From positions 124,001 through 188,000 of the forward strand of contig NZ_QUZK01000012.1 of assembly GCF_003410055.1 (NCBI RefSeq): a DNA stretch of 64,000 bases, written 5' to 3'. Every line of letters starts with the position of its first letter. Position 1 is the first letter of the stretch. Source of the stretch: Wenzhouxiangella sediminis. Lineage in GTDB: Bacteria > Pseudomonadota > Gammaproteobacteria > Xanthomonadales > Wenzhouxiangellaceae. The notes under the pieces were generated by a model. It searched no databases and had not been told where the DNA came from. It saw only the letters and a list, made by a program, of their open reading frames with translations. The position numbers and the translations under genes were made by a program. Shown here one piece after another: positions 15,361 to 26,801 of this stretch.

Positions 15361-18300
15361 ACTTGTCGCGCCTGTCACTGCTGAGCATCATAGGATGCAT
15401 CGCGGGACTGGTCGTACTGCTGGCCGTGACCGTGATCAGCACGCAGCAGCTGAACGAGAAGCAAGCGGCCATGGGCCGAATGCTCGACTTGCGCAACCGC
15501 ATTCAGGATTTCACGACTGCGAGCGCGAGCCTGCTGCTCTATCCAACCGACAGCAGCCTTCAGTCGGCCTATCGTCAGGAGTCGCAACAAATTCTCGAGG
15601 CTCTGAATCGGCTCGGAATGGAATTTCCCGCTGCCCGCAAGGCCGCCCGGCGAGTGGAACTGATCGTGGCCTCCGTCGCGTCCGGCCTGGACAGCGAAGT
15701 CGGCTCGGGGCTCTTGTCGGAAAACGCCGCGCGCAGCCGCATCGTCATGCAACAAGTGATCGACAACGGCATCGTGCTCAGCGCCGCGCTGGACAATGCA
15801 CTGCGCGATCGCCGGCAGGCCATTGCCAGCGAGGCAGCGCGGATCCGCACCCTGCTGATCGCCGCCGCTCTGCTGTTCGGAGCCCTTTGTGTGATTGCCT
15901 TCGGGTTGATCCACGCCCGCATCGCCCGTCCTGCCCGCCACATTGCCGCGACGCTCGACCATATCCGAAGCGGCAACCCGCGGGCGCGCGCCGATGTTGG
16001 CGGCAACGATGAACTGTCGCGACTGGCGCACACGCTCAACCGGACCCTCGACGAACGCGACGAGGCCGACAGGCAGCTGGCCGAGCGACAGGACAAGCTG
16101 CACGACGCGCTGGCGAAACTCGCTGATACCCGAGATCGCCTGCTGCGCGCCCAATCCGTGGCCAATATCGGCAGCTGGGATCTGGATCCGACCACGCGAA
16201 AACTGACCTGGAGCGACCAGGTTTACTGGATTTTCGGATTGCGGTCCGAGGAGTTCTCCAGCACGGTCGAGTCCTTCTTCGAATCGGTCCACGCCAATGA
16301 TCGGCACTGGCTCAGGGAGCACTACGCCGGTTGGCTGAAGCGAGGCGGACCGCTCGACGTCAAGCATCGCATCGTCCGCCCGGATGGCGAAGTGCGCTGG
16401 GTTCGGGAAATGGCTCGCGTCGTGCCCGATGAGCACGGACGGCCGACTTCGGCAACCGGCACGGTGCAGGACATCACCGAGCAGCACTTGCTCGATGAAC
16501 GGCAACGACAGTTCCAGCAACTCATCGAGGGTTCGGAGGACTGGTACGGCATCATCGACGAGAACTACCGGTTTCTCTGGGCCAACCGCGCCTACGCAGA
16601 GAGATACGACCTCGAGCCCGAATCGCTTCCGGGCAGGATGGTGGCCGATGTGATCGGGGAGGCCTATTTCGAGCAAGTCATACGCCCGAAGATCGACCGC
16701 TGCCTCGAGGGAGAGGCCCAGCGATTCGAAACTAGACGAGACCTGCCCCATGAAACGGATCGCCACCTGCTGGTGCGCTACTACCCGATACACGTTCCGG
16801 GACGATCATCGCGTCGCGTGGGTGCTGTCATTACCGACATCACCAACATGAGAAGAGTCGAAGAGGAAGCCGCTCGCCAGGGTCAGTTGCTCGACATGGC
16901 TGGACGGGCAGCGCGGTTCGGCGCCTGGTCGGTCGAGCTGGGCGCGGACCGAATTGAATGGTCCGACACCGTTGCCGCCATCCACGGCATGCCGAGCGAT
17001 CCCCCGCCCACGGTGGAGGAAGCGATGTCGTTCTACGCGCCAGAGTACCGGGGACGAATCAGGGAAGTCTTCGAGGCCTGTACACAGCGCGGTGAACCTT
17101 ACGACGAAGAACTCCAGCTTATCGATGCCGGCGGCGAACGACGCTGGGTGAGAACCATCGGCGAGGCAGTACACGACGACACCGACGACATCGTGCGGGT
17201 GCAGGGTTCGTTCCAGGATATTACCGAGCAGAAAGCGCTGGAAATCGAAAGTCGCCGCCTGTCCGACCGCCTGGCCACCATGCTCGAGTCGATCACCGAC
17301 GGCTTCGTGGCCTTCGACGAGCAATGGCGCTACACCTACGTCAACCCGAAGGCCGAAGCGCTGCTGGGCAAATCGGCGCAGGAATTGTTGGGCGCGACCG
17401 TCTGGTCGCAGTTCCCCGGCCTGGCGGGTACCGGATCGGAGCGTGCGCTCAAGCGGGCCATGGATGAGCGCGCTACTGCCAGCGCCGAGGAATTCTTCGA
17501 GCCGCTCGACGGCTGGTTCGACATGCGGGCCTATCCCTGGGAGGGCGGCGTCGCGGCCTACTTCCGGGACGTCACCGAAAACCACCGCATGCTGGAGCGA
17601 CTTCGCGCACAGGAGGCCGCCCTGCGCAATTCGACCAAGGAGTTGAACGAGGCACTTGACACCCGACAAGTGCTGATCAACTCACTGCCGGCGCACATCG
17701 CGATGCTGGACGAAGCGGGCGTGATTGTGGACGTCAACGACCAATGGCGTCACTTCGGCGAACAGAACGCTCATGATTCGGCCGACTTCGGGGTCGGAAC
17801 GAACTACGTCGAGCTGTGCGAATCGGCGAGCGGTGCCTGTTCGGACGAAGCCGAGAGCGTTGCCCGCGGCCTGAAGGACGTTCTCCGCGGCACTCGCGAG
17901 TCCTTTGCGCTGGAATATCCATGCCACTCGCCCGAGGAGCAGCGCTGGTTTCGCGTGATGTTCAATCGCCTCGCGGCAGATGAAGACGACCGAGCCGGCG
18001 CCGTGGCAATGCATATCGATATCACTGCACGCAAGCAGGCCGAACAGCAAATCAACCGCCTGGCCTATGAAGACCCACTGACCGGGGTGCTTTCGAGGAA
18101 CGGCTTCGTCAGGAAACTCAACGAACGCCTAGGGAATGACGGATGGCCGAACAACGGCATCCTGGCAATGGTCGACGTCGTCAATCAGCATGACATCAAC
18201 GATGCCCACGGATATGAAATGGGCGACCTGCTACTGACCGGCTTGAGCCGGCGCCTCACCAATCTCGTGGACGATCAGGGACTGGCCGGTCGTACCGGCG

Positions 18301-19382
18301 GCGACGAGTTCGTCGTCTACTTCCCCATGCCGGCCGATTATCATCCTGAATCGTTCCTGGAAGGTCTCGAACAATGTGTCGAGCAGCCCTTCCTTTTCAA
18401 CGGTGGAAAGGTTGCCGTTGAGATAGACCTGCGCATCGGGTACACAGCGCTCGGGGATCGAAGGCGCAGCACCGATAGGCTGATCCGGGAAGCCGAATTG
18501 GCCCTCTTCGAGCAACGCAGGAGCGCTTCGACCGGCCAGTCGCGGCTCGCCTACACCAATGAGCTCAAGAAGCGAACCCGCGAACGCATAGAGCTGACCA
18601 ACGAACTGCGTCGTGCCTTGGACGCCGAAGAGTTCGAGCTACACTTCCAGCCCAAGGTCAACCTTTCCGACGGCAGCATGATTTCCGCCGAAGCCCTTAT
18701 CCGATGGCGGCACCCTCAGCGCGGACTACTCTCGCCGGGTGTGTTCATCCCGGTGGCCGAACAGAGTCAACTCATCGGCCCCATCGGCGACTGGGCACTG
18801 CGCGCAGCCTGCCGGCAGTTGAACGAATGGCGGCGTCACGAACTGGACGCAGTCCGCGTCGCGGTCAACGTATCACAGGTCCAGTTCATGCTCGGGGACT
18901 TTTCGGCCAAGGTTCAGGCCGCGCTCGAGGACTTCAATGTCGACCCGGACCACCTTTCGCTGGAAATCACCGAGTCCGTTTTCGAGCGACATTCCGATCG
19001 GATGCTTTCGGAAATCCGCGAGCTGCACACGCTGGGCGTACGCCTTTCCCTCGACGACTTCGGAACCGGATACTCATCGCTGCTGTACCTGCAGCGCTAT
19101 CCTTTCGACGAGATCAAGATCGACCGCGGCTTCGTCGACCGCATTCTAGAAGATCGCTACAGCCGCGACATCGTGCTGGCCGTTGTCAACCTGGCGGGGG
19201 CCCTGGACGCCGAGGTCGTCGCCGAAGGCATCGAATCGAAGGAGATTGCTGCGGCCTTGCTCGAAATGGGGTGTCTCTACGGCCAGGGCTTCTATTACAG
19301 CCTGCCAATGACGTCGGAGGATTTCAGGTGGCTGCTTCATCAGAGAAGCAAACTGCCCCTGGACACTTCGAGCAAGAGATAA
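15357..19382 (+). CDS. Membrane sensor with HAMP, five PAS domains, GGDEF and EAL
   Basis: A 1341-residue cyclic-di-GMP enzyme. TM1 (about 7-29) and TM2 (about 166-188) bracket a 135-residue periplasmic helical domain; a HAMP linker follows to about 245. Five PAS-like units lie near 265-378, 385-498, 512-627, 638-745 and 768-892, most closed by the DIT/DVT linker motif. The cyclase motif GGDEF is at 981-985 and intact. No RxxD inhibitory site precedes it, and the usual FKxIND loop reads NQHDIND. The EAL domain has EAL at 1112-1114, plus NVSQVQF, EITESVF, DDFGTG, KIDR, EGIE and GQGF, so phosphodiesterase residues look complete. It is coupled by ATGA overlap to the binding-protein gene. The net activity (synthesis or breakdown) cannot be told from sequence. 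Confidence 0.93.
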   Translation: MNLSRLSLLSIIGCIAGLVVLLAVTVISTQQLNEKQAAMGRMLDLRNRIQDFTTASASLLLYPTDSSLQSAYRQESQQILEALNRLGMEFPAARKAARRVELIVASVASGLDSEVGSGLLSENAARSRIVMQQVIDNGIVLSAALDNALRDRRQAIASEAARIRTLLIAAALLFGALCVIAFGLIHARIARPARHIAATLDHIRSGNPRARADVGGNDELSRLAHTLNRTLDERDEADRQLAERQDKLHDALAKLADTRDRLLRAQSVANIGSWDLDPTTRKLTWSDQVYWIFGLRSEEFSSTVESFFESVHANDRHWLREHYAGWLKRGGPLDVKHRIVRPDGEVRWVREMARVVPDEHGRPTSATGTVQDITEQHLLDERQRQFQQLIEGSEDWYGIIDENYRFLWANRAYAERYDLEPESLPGRMVADVIGEAYFEQVIRPKIDRCLEGEAQRFETRRDLPHETDRHLLVRYYPIHVPGRSSRRVGAVITDITNMRRVEEEAARQGQLLDMAGRAARFGAWSVELGADRIEWSDTVAAIHGMPSDPPPTVEEAMSFYAPEYRGRIREVFEACTQRGEPYDEELQLIDAGGERRWVRTIGEAVHDDTDDIVRVQGSFQDITEQKALEIESRRLSDRLATMLESITDGFVAFDEQWRYTYVNPKAEALLGKSAQELLGATVWSQFPGLAGTGSERALKRAMDERATASAEEFFEPLDGWFDMRAYPWEGGVAAYFRDVTENHRMLERLRAQEAALRNSTKELNEALDTRQVLINSLPAHIAMLDEAGVIVDVNDQWRHFGEQNAHDSADFGVGTNYVELCESASGACSDEAESVARGLKDVLRGTRESFALEYPCHSPEEQRWFRVMFNRLAADEDDRAGAVAMHIDITARKQAEQQINRLAYEDPLTGVLSRNGFVRKLNERLGNDGWPNNGILAMVDVVNQHDINDAHGYEMGDLLLTGLSRRLTNLVDDQGLAGRTGGDEFVVYFPMPADYHPESFLEGLEQCVEQPFLFNGGKVAVEIDLRIGYTALGDRRRSTDRLIREAELALFEQRRSASTGQSRLAYTNELKKRTRERIELTNELRRALDAEEFELHFQPKVNLSDGSMISAEALIRWRHPQRGLLSPGVFIPVAEQSQLIGPIGDWALRAACRQLNEWRRHELDAVRVAVNVSQVQFMLGDFSAKVQAALEDFNVDPDHLSLEITESVFERHSDRMLSEIRELHTLGVRLSLDDFGTGYSSLLYLQRYPFDEIKIDRGFVDRILEDRYSRDIVLAVVNLAGALDAEVVAEGIESKEIAAALLEMGCLYGQGFYYSLPMTSEDFRWLLHQRSKLPLDTSSKR

Positions 19383-19795
<413 letters not shown>

Positions 19796-19912
19796 ACCGG
19801 AAGGGCTGTCGCGCCGGCATCCTAAGCAACGAGTCCCTTGCCCTTCCAAACGCATCGGGCTTGATATAGACTCCGAAGAACGAGGGGGTTGGTCACTGTC
19901 AGGGACTTGCCC

Positions 19913-21874
19913 ATGAGCAAAAGTGAATCCGCCCTCGCGCTCCCGTCGCGCCGAGCCCTTTTCAAGTCACGCCTCAATAACCGCACGCTGATGCGGCAGG
20001 TAATCGCGCGCCAGGAGTCACGGCGGAGCAGGAACCTGTCCGACGCCGCCGAGCTGCCGCCGTTTGCGGTGCGCGTGCTCACACGCATGGGCTTCGGTCC
20101 GCGCCGCACCGAGTTGGCGCCCCAGTCCGCGCCCAACCCGAATCAGGTGTTCTCCGACCAGTTCCAGCGATCGCCTCTGCTGGGCAAGGACGATGTCGCC
20201 TACTTCGAATCACTCGGCCGCAACGACGACGAGCGCCTGGAGCGTTACGTCGACGAACAGCTGTACGGCAACCTCCCCGACCCGGAGTGGGAACAGCGCA
20301 AGGCCGCCTATCCAGCCAGTTTCGACACGCTCGACGAACCCCTGTCGACCACCTACTCGGAGCGCGAGTGCCAGGGGTTCTCGAACTACGTCGTGCCCCA
20401 GCGACAGGTCGAGCGGGCCGCTTTCGCCCGTGCGTGCTACAGCCGTCGCCAGCTTCTCGAGCTGATCGTCGACTTCTGGCACAACCACTTCAACGTCTTC
20501 AGCGGCGGCGACGAGGACATCTACGTTTCCTGGGCCCACTGGGATCGCGCAGTGATCCGCGAGCACGCCTTCGGCAATTTCCACGACCTGGTCCAGGCCA
20601 CGGCCAAGCACCCGGCCATGCTGCACTACCTGGACAACTACGCCAACGAGGCCGGCGGCTTCAACGAGAACTATGCCCGTGAGCTGTTCGAGTTGCATAC
20701 TCTGGGCGCGATCAACTACCTGGGAAATACCTCCCCGCTTGATGCGCCGTTGCTGGCCGCCAACCCCTATTCGGGCCTGAACGATCCGCTGCTCGATGCA
20801 TTGAACATCAGCGACCCGGCGCGCGATATCCAGAGCCATTACACCGACAACGATGTCTACGAAGCGGCCAAGGCCCTGACCGGTTGGCGCTACGACGACG
20901 AGGACATCCGGGACGAAAACAACGTCTGTACCAGCGGCGGCACCGGCGCGTTTTTCGTCAACGAAGCCGACCACGACAGCGGTGGGAAAGTCATCCTGTC
21001 CGGTGGATTGCAGAACATCCCGGCCGACCGCGGCGCGCTCGAGGATGGTGAAGTGGCCATCAAGCTCGCCGTCTACCATCCGGGCACGGCGCGCTACATC
21101 GCGCTGAAACTGTGCCAGCGGCTGATCGCCGACGAGCCGCCGGAAAGCGTGATCCAGGCCGCCGCGGACACCTTTTACGCCAACCGCACCGAGCCGGACC
21201 AGATCGCGCGCACCCTGCGCACGATCCTGCTGTCGGACGAATTCAAGGATCCCGCCAACTGGGGCAAGAAGATCAAGCGCCCCTTCGAGTACGCGGTCTC
21301 GGCCATGCGCGCCGCTCAGTGCGACTACACCTGGCGATTCGACGATCGCGACACGGACAATTTCCTCAGAACCTACGAAGGTACCGGACAACGCTTGTAC
21401 TGGTGGCGAACGCCCGACGGCTACGCGGACGACCGTGCCGCATGGATGGGTTCGACCACGCTTGTACAGAACTGGCGTACTGTCGATTGGCTCCTCGACG
21501 AGAACGACGACAGCGACGCCGACCGCGTGATGCGCATCATCGACACGACGCTGGAGAATTTCCCGGGCAACCCGACGCCCCGGGAACTGGTCGCCTTCTG
21601 GTGCCACTGGATTCTCGGGTTTACCCCGAGTGGCGGCTGGGTCGGTGATGTCGGCACCTACTACGCTCACGAACCGACCGCACTAGGCCGGGCCTGCATG
21701 CAGTTCATCACCCAGCAGGACTTCAATGGCGAGGAGGATTCACCGCCCTTCCCCGCCGACCAGCAGATTCCGCGCGAAGAGTTGCGCAACGACGACTGGC
21801 CGAATCGGTGGCACCGACGCCTGCGGGGCATGGTCAAGCTGATCCTGTGGTCGCCCAACTTCATGCAACGCTAG
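19913..21874 (+). CDS. DUF1800 domain protein
   Basis: The 653-residue protein carries the DUF1800 landmarks: LLELIVDFWHNHFNVFSGG, NFHDLVQATAKHPAMLHYLDN, NENYARELFELHTLGA and ALTGWRYDDED, with RLIADEPPESVIQAAADTF in the C-terminal half. The family has no established activity but is nearly always encoded beside a DUF1501 protein, as here (11 bases downstream). No clean signal peptide is visible; the N-terminus is basic and Ser-rich (ALPSRRALFKSRL). I start at the ATG 19913 with an AGGGAC ribosome site, rather than the in-frame TTG at 19889. It begins shortly after the isocitrate lyase remnant. Confidence 0.88.
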   Translation: MSKSESALALPSRRALFKSRLNNRTLMRQVIARQESRRSRNLSDAAELPPFAVRVLTRMGFGPRRTELAPQSAPNPNQVFSDQFQRSPLLGKDDVAYFESLGRNDDERLERYVDEQLYGNLPDPEWEQRKAAYPASFDTLDEPLSTTYSERECQGFSNYVVPQRQVERAAFARACYSRRQLLELIVDFWHNHFNVFSGGDEDIYVSWAHWDRAVIREHAFGNFHDLVQATAKHPAMLHYLDNYANEAGGFNENYARELFELHTLGAINYLGNTSPLDAPLLAANPYSGLNDPLLDALNISDPARDIQSHYTDNDVYEAAKALTGWRYDDEDIRDENNVCTSGGTGAFFVNEADHDSGGKVILSGGLQNIPADRGALEDGEVAIKLAVYHPGTARYIALKLCQRLIADEPPESVIQAAADTFYANRTEPDQIARTLRTILLSDEFKDPANWGKKIKRPFEYAVSAMRAAQCDYTWRFDDRDTDNFLRTYEGTGQRLYWWRTPDGYADDRAAWMGSTTLVQNWRTVDWLLDENDDSDADRVMRIIDTTLENFPGNPTPRELVAFWCHWILGFTPSGGWVGDVGTYYAHEPTALGRACMQFITQQDFNGEEDSPPFPADQQIPREELRNDDWPNRWHRRLRGMVKLILWSPNFMQR

Positions 21875-21885
21875 AGGCCCGCCCC

Positions 21886-23199
21886 ATGAAAAAGCGAATT
21901 CTCCGGCACCTCAACCCGAAATTCTCGCGCCGACGCTTTCTCCAGATGTCCGGTGCGGCGGCAGGCACTGCCGCCCTGGGCCTGAGCTTCGCCCAGCCGA
22001 CCTTCGGCGGCTCGGCCGGCCAGAAAGTCCTGGTCTACGTCTTCCTGCGCGGTGGCATCGACGGATTGAGCCTCCTGCCGCCCATCGCCGGTGCCGATTA
22101 CGGCTTCTACGTCGACGCCCGGGATCGCACGCTCGTGGATATCAACGACTCGGATGTTGCCAACCGACCCATCCCGCTCGTCAACGGGCAGGATCTCGGA
22201 TTCCACCCCTACTGCCAAGGCCTGGCCGACATCTATCACGACGGCGGGCTCGCCGTGGTGCAAGCCGCCGGCCATCCGCCGAACACCTTCACTCGCAGCC
22301 ACTTCGACGCCCAGGAGCAGATCGAACTGGGACAACCGCTGGTGGTGGGCGGCAGCGGCCAGTCCCTGCCGGCGTCGGGCTGGCTGACACGCTACCTCCA
22401 AACCGCCCCGGGCGTGCCGTCGGCCAACGCCGTTTTCACCGCCATGGTCTCGAACAGCACGCCGCCGGCGAGCCTCGGCGGCTGGCCGGACGTGGCCACC
22501 CTGGATTCACCCGACAGTTTCTCCCCCAACTCGGGGCATTTCGGCGATACCCACCGGGCCGTGCTCGGCTCCCTCTACAGCGGCACCGGGGAGCTGGATG
22601 TCGCCGCCGGCGCCGCACTCGACGCGGTCGACCTGATCAACAGTCTCGACCTCGACAACTACGAGCCCGGCGGCGGCGTCGAATACCCCGATAGCGGCGA
22701 GGGACGCGACCTTCGGCTCATTGCCCAGCTGATCCGCCAGAATATCGGCATCGCCACGGCGACGATCGATACGGGCGGTTGGGACACGCACAACAACCAG
22801 AACGTTTTCGGCGGCGGATTCGGGAGCAACGTCGAAGATCTCAGCGAGGCATTGACCGCCTTCTACCGTGATCTCGAGGGAGCCGGCTACATCGATGACG
22901 TGGCGGTCGTGGTGCAGAGCGAATTCGGCCGCCAGGTCAAGGAGAACGCCAACTTCGGCACCGACCACGGTCTTGGCAACCCGATGCTGGTGCTCGGCGG
23001 CGGTGTCTCGGGCGGACAGGTCTACGGCCAGACCGACGGAATCGCGCCGTCTGCGCGCGTGGGCGACAGCCTCGTGCCCAAGACGGATTTCCGCAACGTG
23101 CTCGGCGAGGTCGCTTCCGGCCTGCTCGGCAATCCCAACGTGGACGACATCTTCGCGGACACGTCCTTCACTTACCAGCCGGTCGGATTCTCGGCTTGA
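21886..23199 (+). CDS. DUF1501 protein with Tat signal
   Basis: The 437-residue protein starts with a twin-arginine signal (FSRRRFLQMSGAAAGTAALGLSFA), so it is exported folded. The mature part has the DUF1501 pattern related to the alkaline-phosphatase/sulfatase fold: KVLVYVFLRGGIDGLSLLPP near the start, HFDAQEQIELG, IDTGGWDTHNNQ and VVVQSEFGRQVKENAN with DHGLGNPMLVLGG, where the Asp, His and Asp/Glu clusters could bind metal. The activity is unproven. It lies 11 bases after the DUF1800 gene, and its stop overlaps the next start (TTGA), consistent with a three-gene operon. Confidence 0.9.
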   Translation: MKKRILRHLNPKFSRRRFLQMSGAAAGTAALGLSFAQPTFGGSAGQKVLVYVFLRGGIDGLSLLPPIAGADYGFYVDARDRTLVDINDSDVANRPIPLVNGQDLGFHPYCQGLADIYHDGGLAVVQAAGHPPNTFTRSHFDAQEQIELGQPLVVGGSGQSLPASGWLTRYLQTAPGVPSANAVFTAMVSNSTPPASLGGWPDVATLDSPDSFSPNSGHFGDTHRAVLGSLYSGTGELDVAAGAALDAVDLINSLDLDNYEPGGGVEYPDSGEGRDLRLIAQLIRQNIGIATATIDTGGWDTHNNQNVFGGGFGSNVEDLSEALTAFYRDLEGAGYIDDVAVVVQSEFGRQVKENANFGTDHGLGNPMLVLGGGVSGGQVYGQTDGIAPSARVGDSLVPKTDFRNVLGEVASGLLGNPNVDDIFADTSFTYQPVGFSA

Positions 23200-23678
23200 T
23201 TTTCCGCTCGATCTGCGCCGCCGTGATCGTTGCGACGGCGCCCGCGACACGGGCGCAGAACCTGCAATGCGCCGACCTCGGCGGCGTACCGCCGATCGAG
23301 AACGTGCGATTCAACGAGGACGTGCTGCCGATCTTCGAAGAAGCGCTATTGCAGTGCACGAGCTGCCACGGCACTTCGGCCGATCTGTCGCTTGACCAGG
23401 GGAATGCCAGCCACGACGAATTGGTCTGCGCAAACACCCGGGGCAGCGTGCCCGAACCGGCGGGCAAGCGCGTCGTGCCGGGCGCACCCATGGAGAGCTG
23501 GCTCTTCCTGCGGGTGGCCTGCGACGACCCGAACGACCCCGACTTCAGGATGCCGCGCAACGAATGGACCCTCACGACCAGCGAACTGCGCATCATCCAC
23601 GACTGGATCATGCAGGGTGCCCCTTCGGCCGAAGCGATCTTTGCCAGCCGTTTCGACAGCCGGGGCCATTGCCCCTGA
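23196..23678 (+). CDS. Small exported c-type cytochrome (planctomycete PSCyt1-like)
   Basis: The 160-residue protein has a signal peptide (FRSICAAVIVATAPATRA) and one heme site CTSCH near residue 54 inside VRFNEDVLPIFEEALLQCTSCHG, the phrase typical of planctomycete-type cytochrome C domains. VVPGAPMESWLFLRV and RMPRNEWTLTTSELRIIHDWIMQGAP complete the domain, with the Met of RMP a likely second ligand. The best start is the TTG at 23196, which overlaps the DUF1501 stop; a GTG at 23223 would leave too short a signal. It ends 39 bases before the convergent aceA stop. Confidence 0.82.
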   Translation: MIFRSICAAVIVATAPATRAQNLQCADLGGVPPIENVRFNEDVLPIFEEALLQCTSCHGTSADLSLDQGNASHDELVCANTRGSVPEPAGKRVVPGAPMESWLFLRVACDDPNDPDFRMPRNEWTLTTSELRIIHDWIMQGAPSAEAIFASRFDSRGHCP

Positions 23679-23717
23679 CGGCATCCCGGCGTCCGGGAGC
23701 CGTCACTCCTTCTCGGG

Positions 23718-25013
<1,296 letters not shown>

Positions 25014-25046
25014 GGTCTTGCTCCGGTTTAAGTCGATCTTTGAAGA

Positions 25047-26672
25047 TCAGTCGAGCCGGTCGTAGCCCGGCAGCGTGAGAAATTCGACGAAGTCATCGTC
25101 GGCGGTGACCTCGTAAAGCAGTTCGGCCGCTCGCAGGAAATGACCGCTCGAGAAAGCCTCGTCGCCGAGATCGGCGCGGATCTTCTCCAGCTCCTCGCCC
25201 TGCCAGCGGCGGATCAGGTCGAGATCGATGTTCGTGCCGTCTTCCAGCACGCCGCGGGCATGCCGGGCCCACTGCCACAGCTGCGCACGAGCGATCTCGG
25301 CGGTGGCGGCGTCTTCCATCAGGTGGTTGATCGGAACGCAACCCTGCCCGGCCAGCCAGGCGCCCATGTAGCGGATGGCGACGTTGATGTTGCCCCTCAC
25401 ACCCGCCTCGGTGATGCTGCCCTTGCAGGGCGCCACCAACTCCTCGGCGGTAACGGAAACGTCTTCACGCAGTCGGTCGAGCTGGTTGGGCTTGTCGCCG
25501 AGCTGCTCGTCGAAGATTTCCATGGCCAGCGGGATCAGGCCCGGGTGGGCGACCCAGGTGCCGTCATGGCCATCGCCGGCCTCGCGTTCCTTGTCTTCGC
25601 GCACCTTCTGGATGGCCGCGGCGTTGGCCTTCTCGTCGCCCTTGATGGGAATCTGCGCGGCCATGCCGCCCATGGCGAAGGCGCCGCGGCGATGGCAAGT
25701 CTTGATCAGCAACTGGGAGTAGGCCTTGAGGAAGGGCACGGTCATGGTGACCTGCGCGCGGTCCGGAAGCACCTTGTCGGAATGCGCGCGTAAACGCTTG
25801 ATATAGCTGAAAATATAATCCCACCGACCGCAATTCAGGCCGACGATCCGGCTCTTGAGCGCGTGCAGGATCTCGTCCATCTCGAAGACCGCGGTGATGG
25901 TCTCGATGAGGACGGTGACCTTGATCGTTCCTGGCTTGAGCTCGAGCGCGCCCTCGATGTCGGTCAGCACCCGCTCCCAGAGCTCGGCCTCGTGCCGGTT
26001 CTCCAGCTTGGGCAGGTAGAGGTAGGGGCCGCTGCCCTGGTCGATCAGGGCCTGGGCGTTGTTGTAGAGGTAGACCGCCGCGTCGAAGATGCCGCCAGGA
26101 ACGGCCTTGCCGCCGATTCGCACGTGCTTCTCGTCCAGATGCCAGCCCCGCGGGCGCACGATCAGCACCGCGGGGTCCGGATTGAGCCGGTAGTGCTTGC
26201 CGTTGTCGGCCGTGAATTCGATGCTGCGACGCACGGCGTCGAACAGGTTGACCTGCCCGTCGATCATGTTTTCCCAGCTCGGCGTCGAGGAGTCCTCGAA
26301 ATCGGCCATGAAGACCTTTGCGCCGGAATTCAGGGCGTTGATGATCATCTTGCGGTCGACCGGACCGGTGATCTCGACGCGCCGGTCGCGCAGGTCGCTC
26401 GGAATCGGCGCGACCTTCCAGTCGGATTCGCGGATTTCGGCCGTTTCGGCGGGAAAATGCGGGACGGCGCCCGCATCCAGGCGGGCCTGAAACTCCTGGC
26501 GCGCCGCGAGCAGGTGATCGACCCGGTCGCGATAGCGCTCGCCCAGGCGCGCCAGCAATCGGCGCAAGCCGTTGGAGAAGAGGGGTTTCGCCTCGACCGG
26601 CAGCTCCCGGGTCAGCTCGAGCCCCCCGTTGCCGGCCTGTTCGGGATCGTGATGCTGCGATTGCTTGTTCAT
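25047..26672 (-). CDS. aceB: Malate synthase A
   Basis: The 541-residue protein has the length and motifs of malate synthase A: FMADFEDSSTPSWENMIDGQVNL, RPRGWHLDEKHV with the catalytic Arg region, VLIETITAVFEMDEILHALK, LNCGRWDYIFSYIK and MGGMAAQIPIKGD. It condenses glyoxylate with acetyl-CoA to malate. The first gene of aceBA, it starts 129 bases from the divergent LysR-type regulator. The intervening bases are AT-rich and probably hold both promoters and the regulator site. Confidence 0.97.
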   Translation of the reverse strand: MNKQSQHHDPEQAGNGGLELTRELPVEAKPLFSNGLRRLLARLGERYRDRVDHLLAARQEFQARLDAGAVPHFPAETAEIRESDWKVAPIPSDLRDRRVEITGPVDRKMIINALNSGAKVFMADFEDSSTPSWENMIDGQVNLFDAVRRSIEFTADNGKHYRLNPDPAVLIVRPRGWHLDEKHVRIGGKAVPGGIFDAAVYLYNNAQALIDQGSGPYLYLPKLENRHEAELWERVLTDIEGALELKPGTIKVTVLIETITAVFEMDEILHALKSRIVGLNCGRWDYIFSYIKRLRAHSDKVLPDRAQVTMTVPFLKAYSQLLIKTCHRRGAFAMGGMAAQIPIKGDEKANAAAIQKVREDKEREAGDGHDGTWVAHPGLIPLAMEIFDEQLGDKPNQLDRLREDVSVTAEELVAPCKGSITEAGVRGNINVAIRYMGAWLAGQGCVPINHLMEDAATAEIARAQLWQWARHARGVLEDGTNIDLDLIRRWQGEELEKIRADLGDEAFSSGHFLRAAELLYEVTADDDFVEFLTLPGYDRLD

Positions 26673-26801
26673 CGACTTCCATTCCCTGGCGTATGGACAA
26701 TTGAAGCCTAGGCGCTGCGCAAGTATTTGTCGAATTAAATCTTTTGATCTTTAGTATCTGTTTATGCAATACTCTCGTCGTTCCAACCGGAGCGGACTGC
26801 A
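26673..26801. promoter_or_regulatory. Divergent control region between aceBA and its LysR-type regulator
   Basis: The core 26725-26780 is strikingly AT-rich compared with its surroundings and includes the run TAAATCTTTTGATCTTTAG. That is the usual place for LysR-type operator half-sites and overlapping divergent promoters. I do not assign exact hexamers. Confidence 0.5.
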
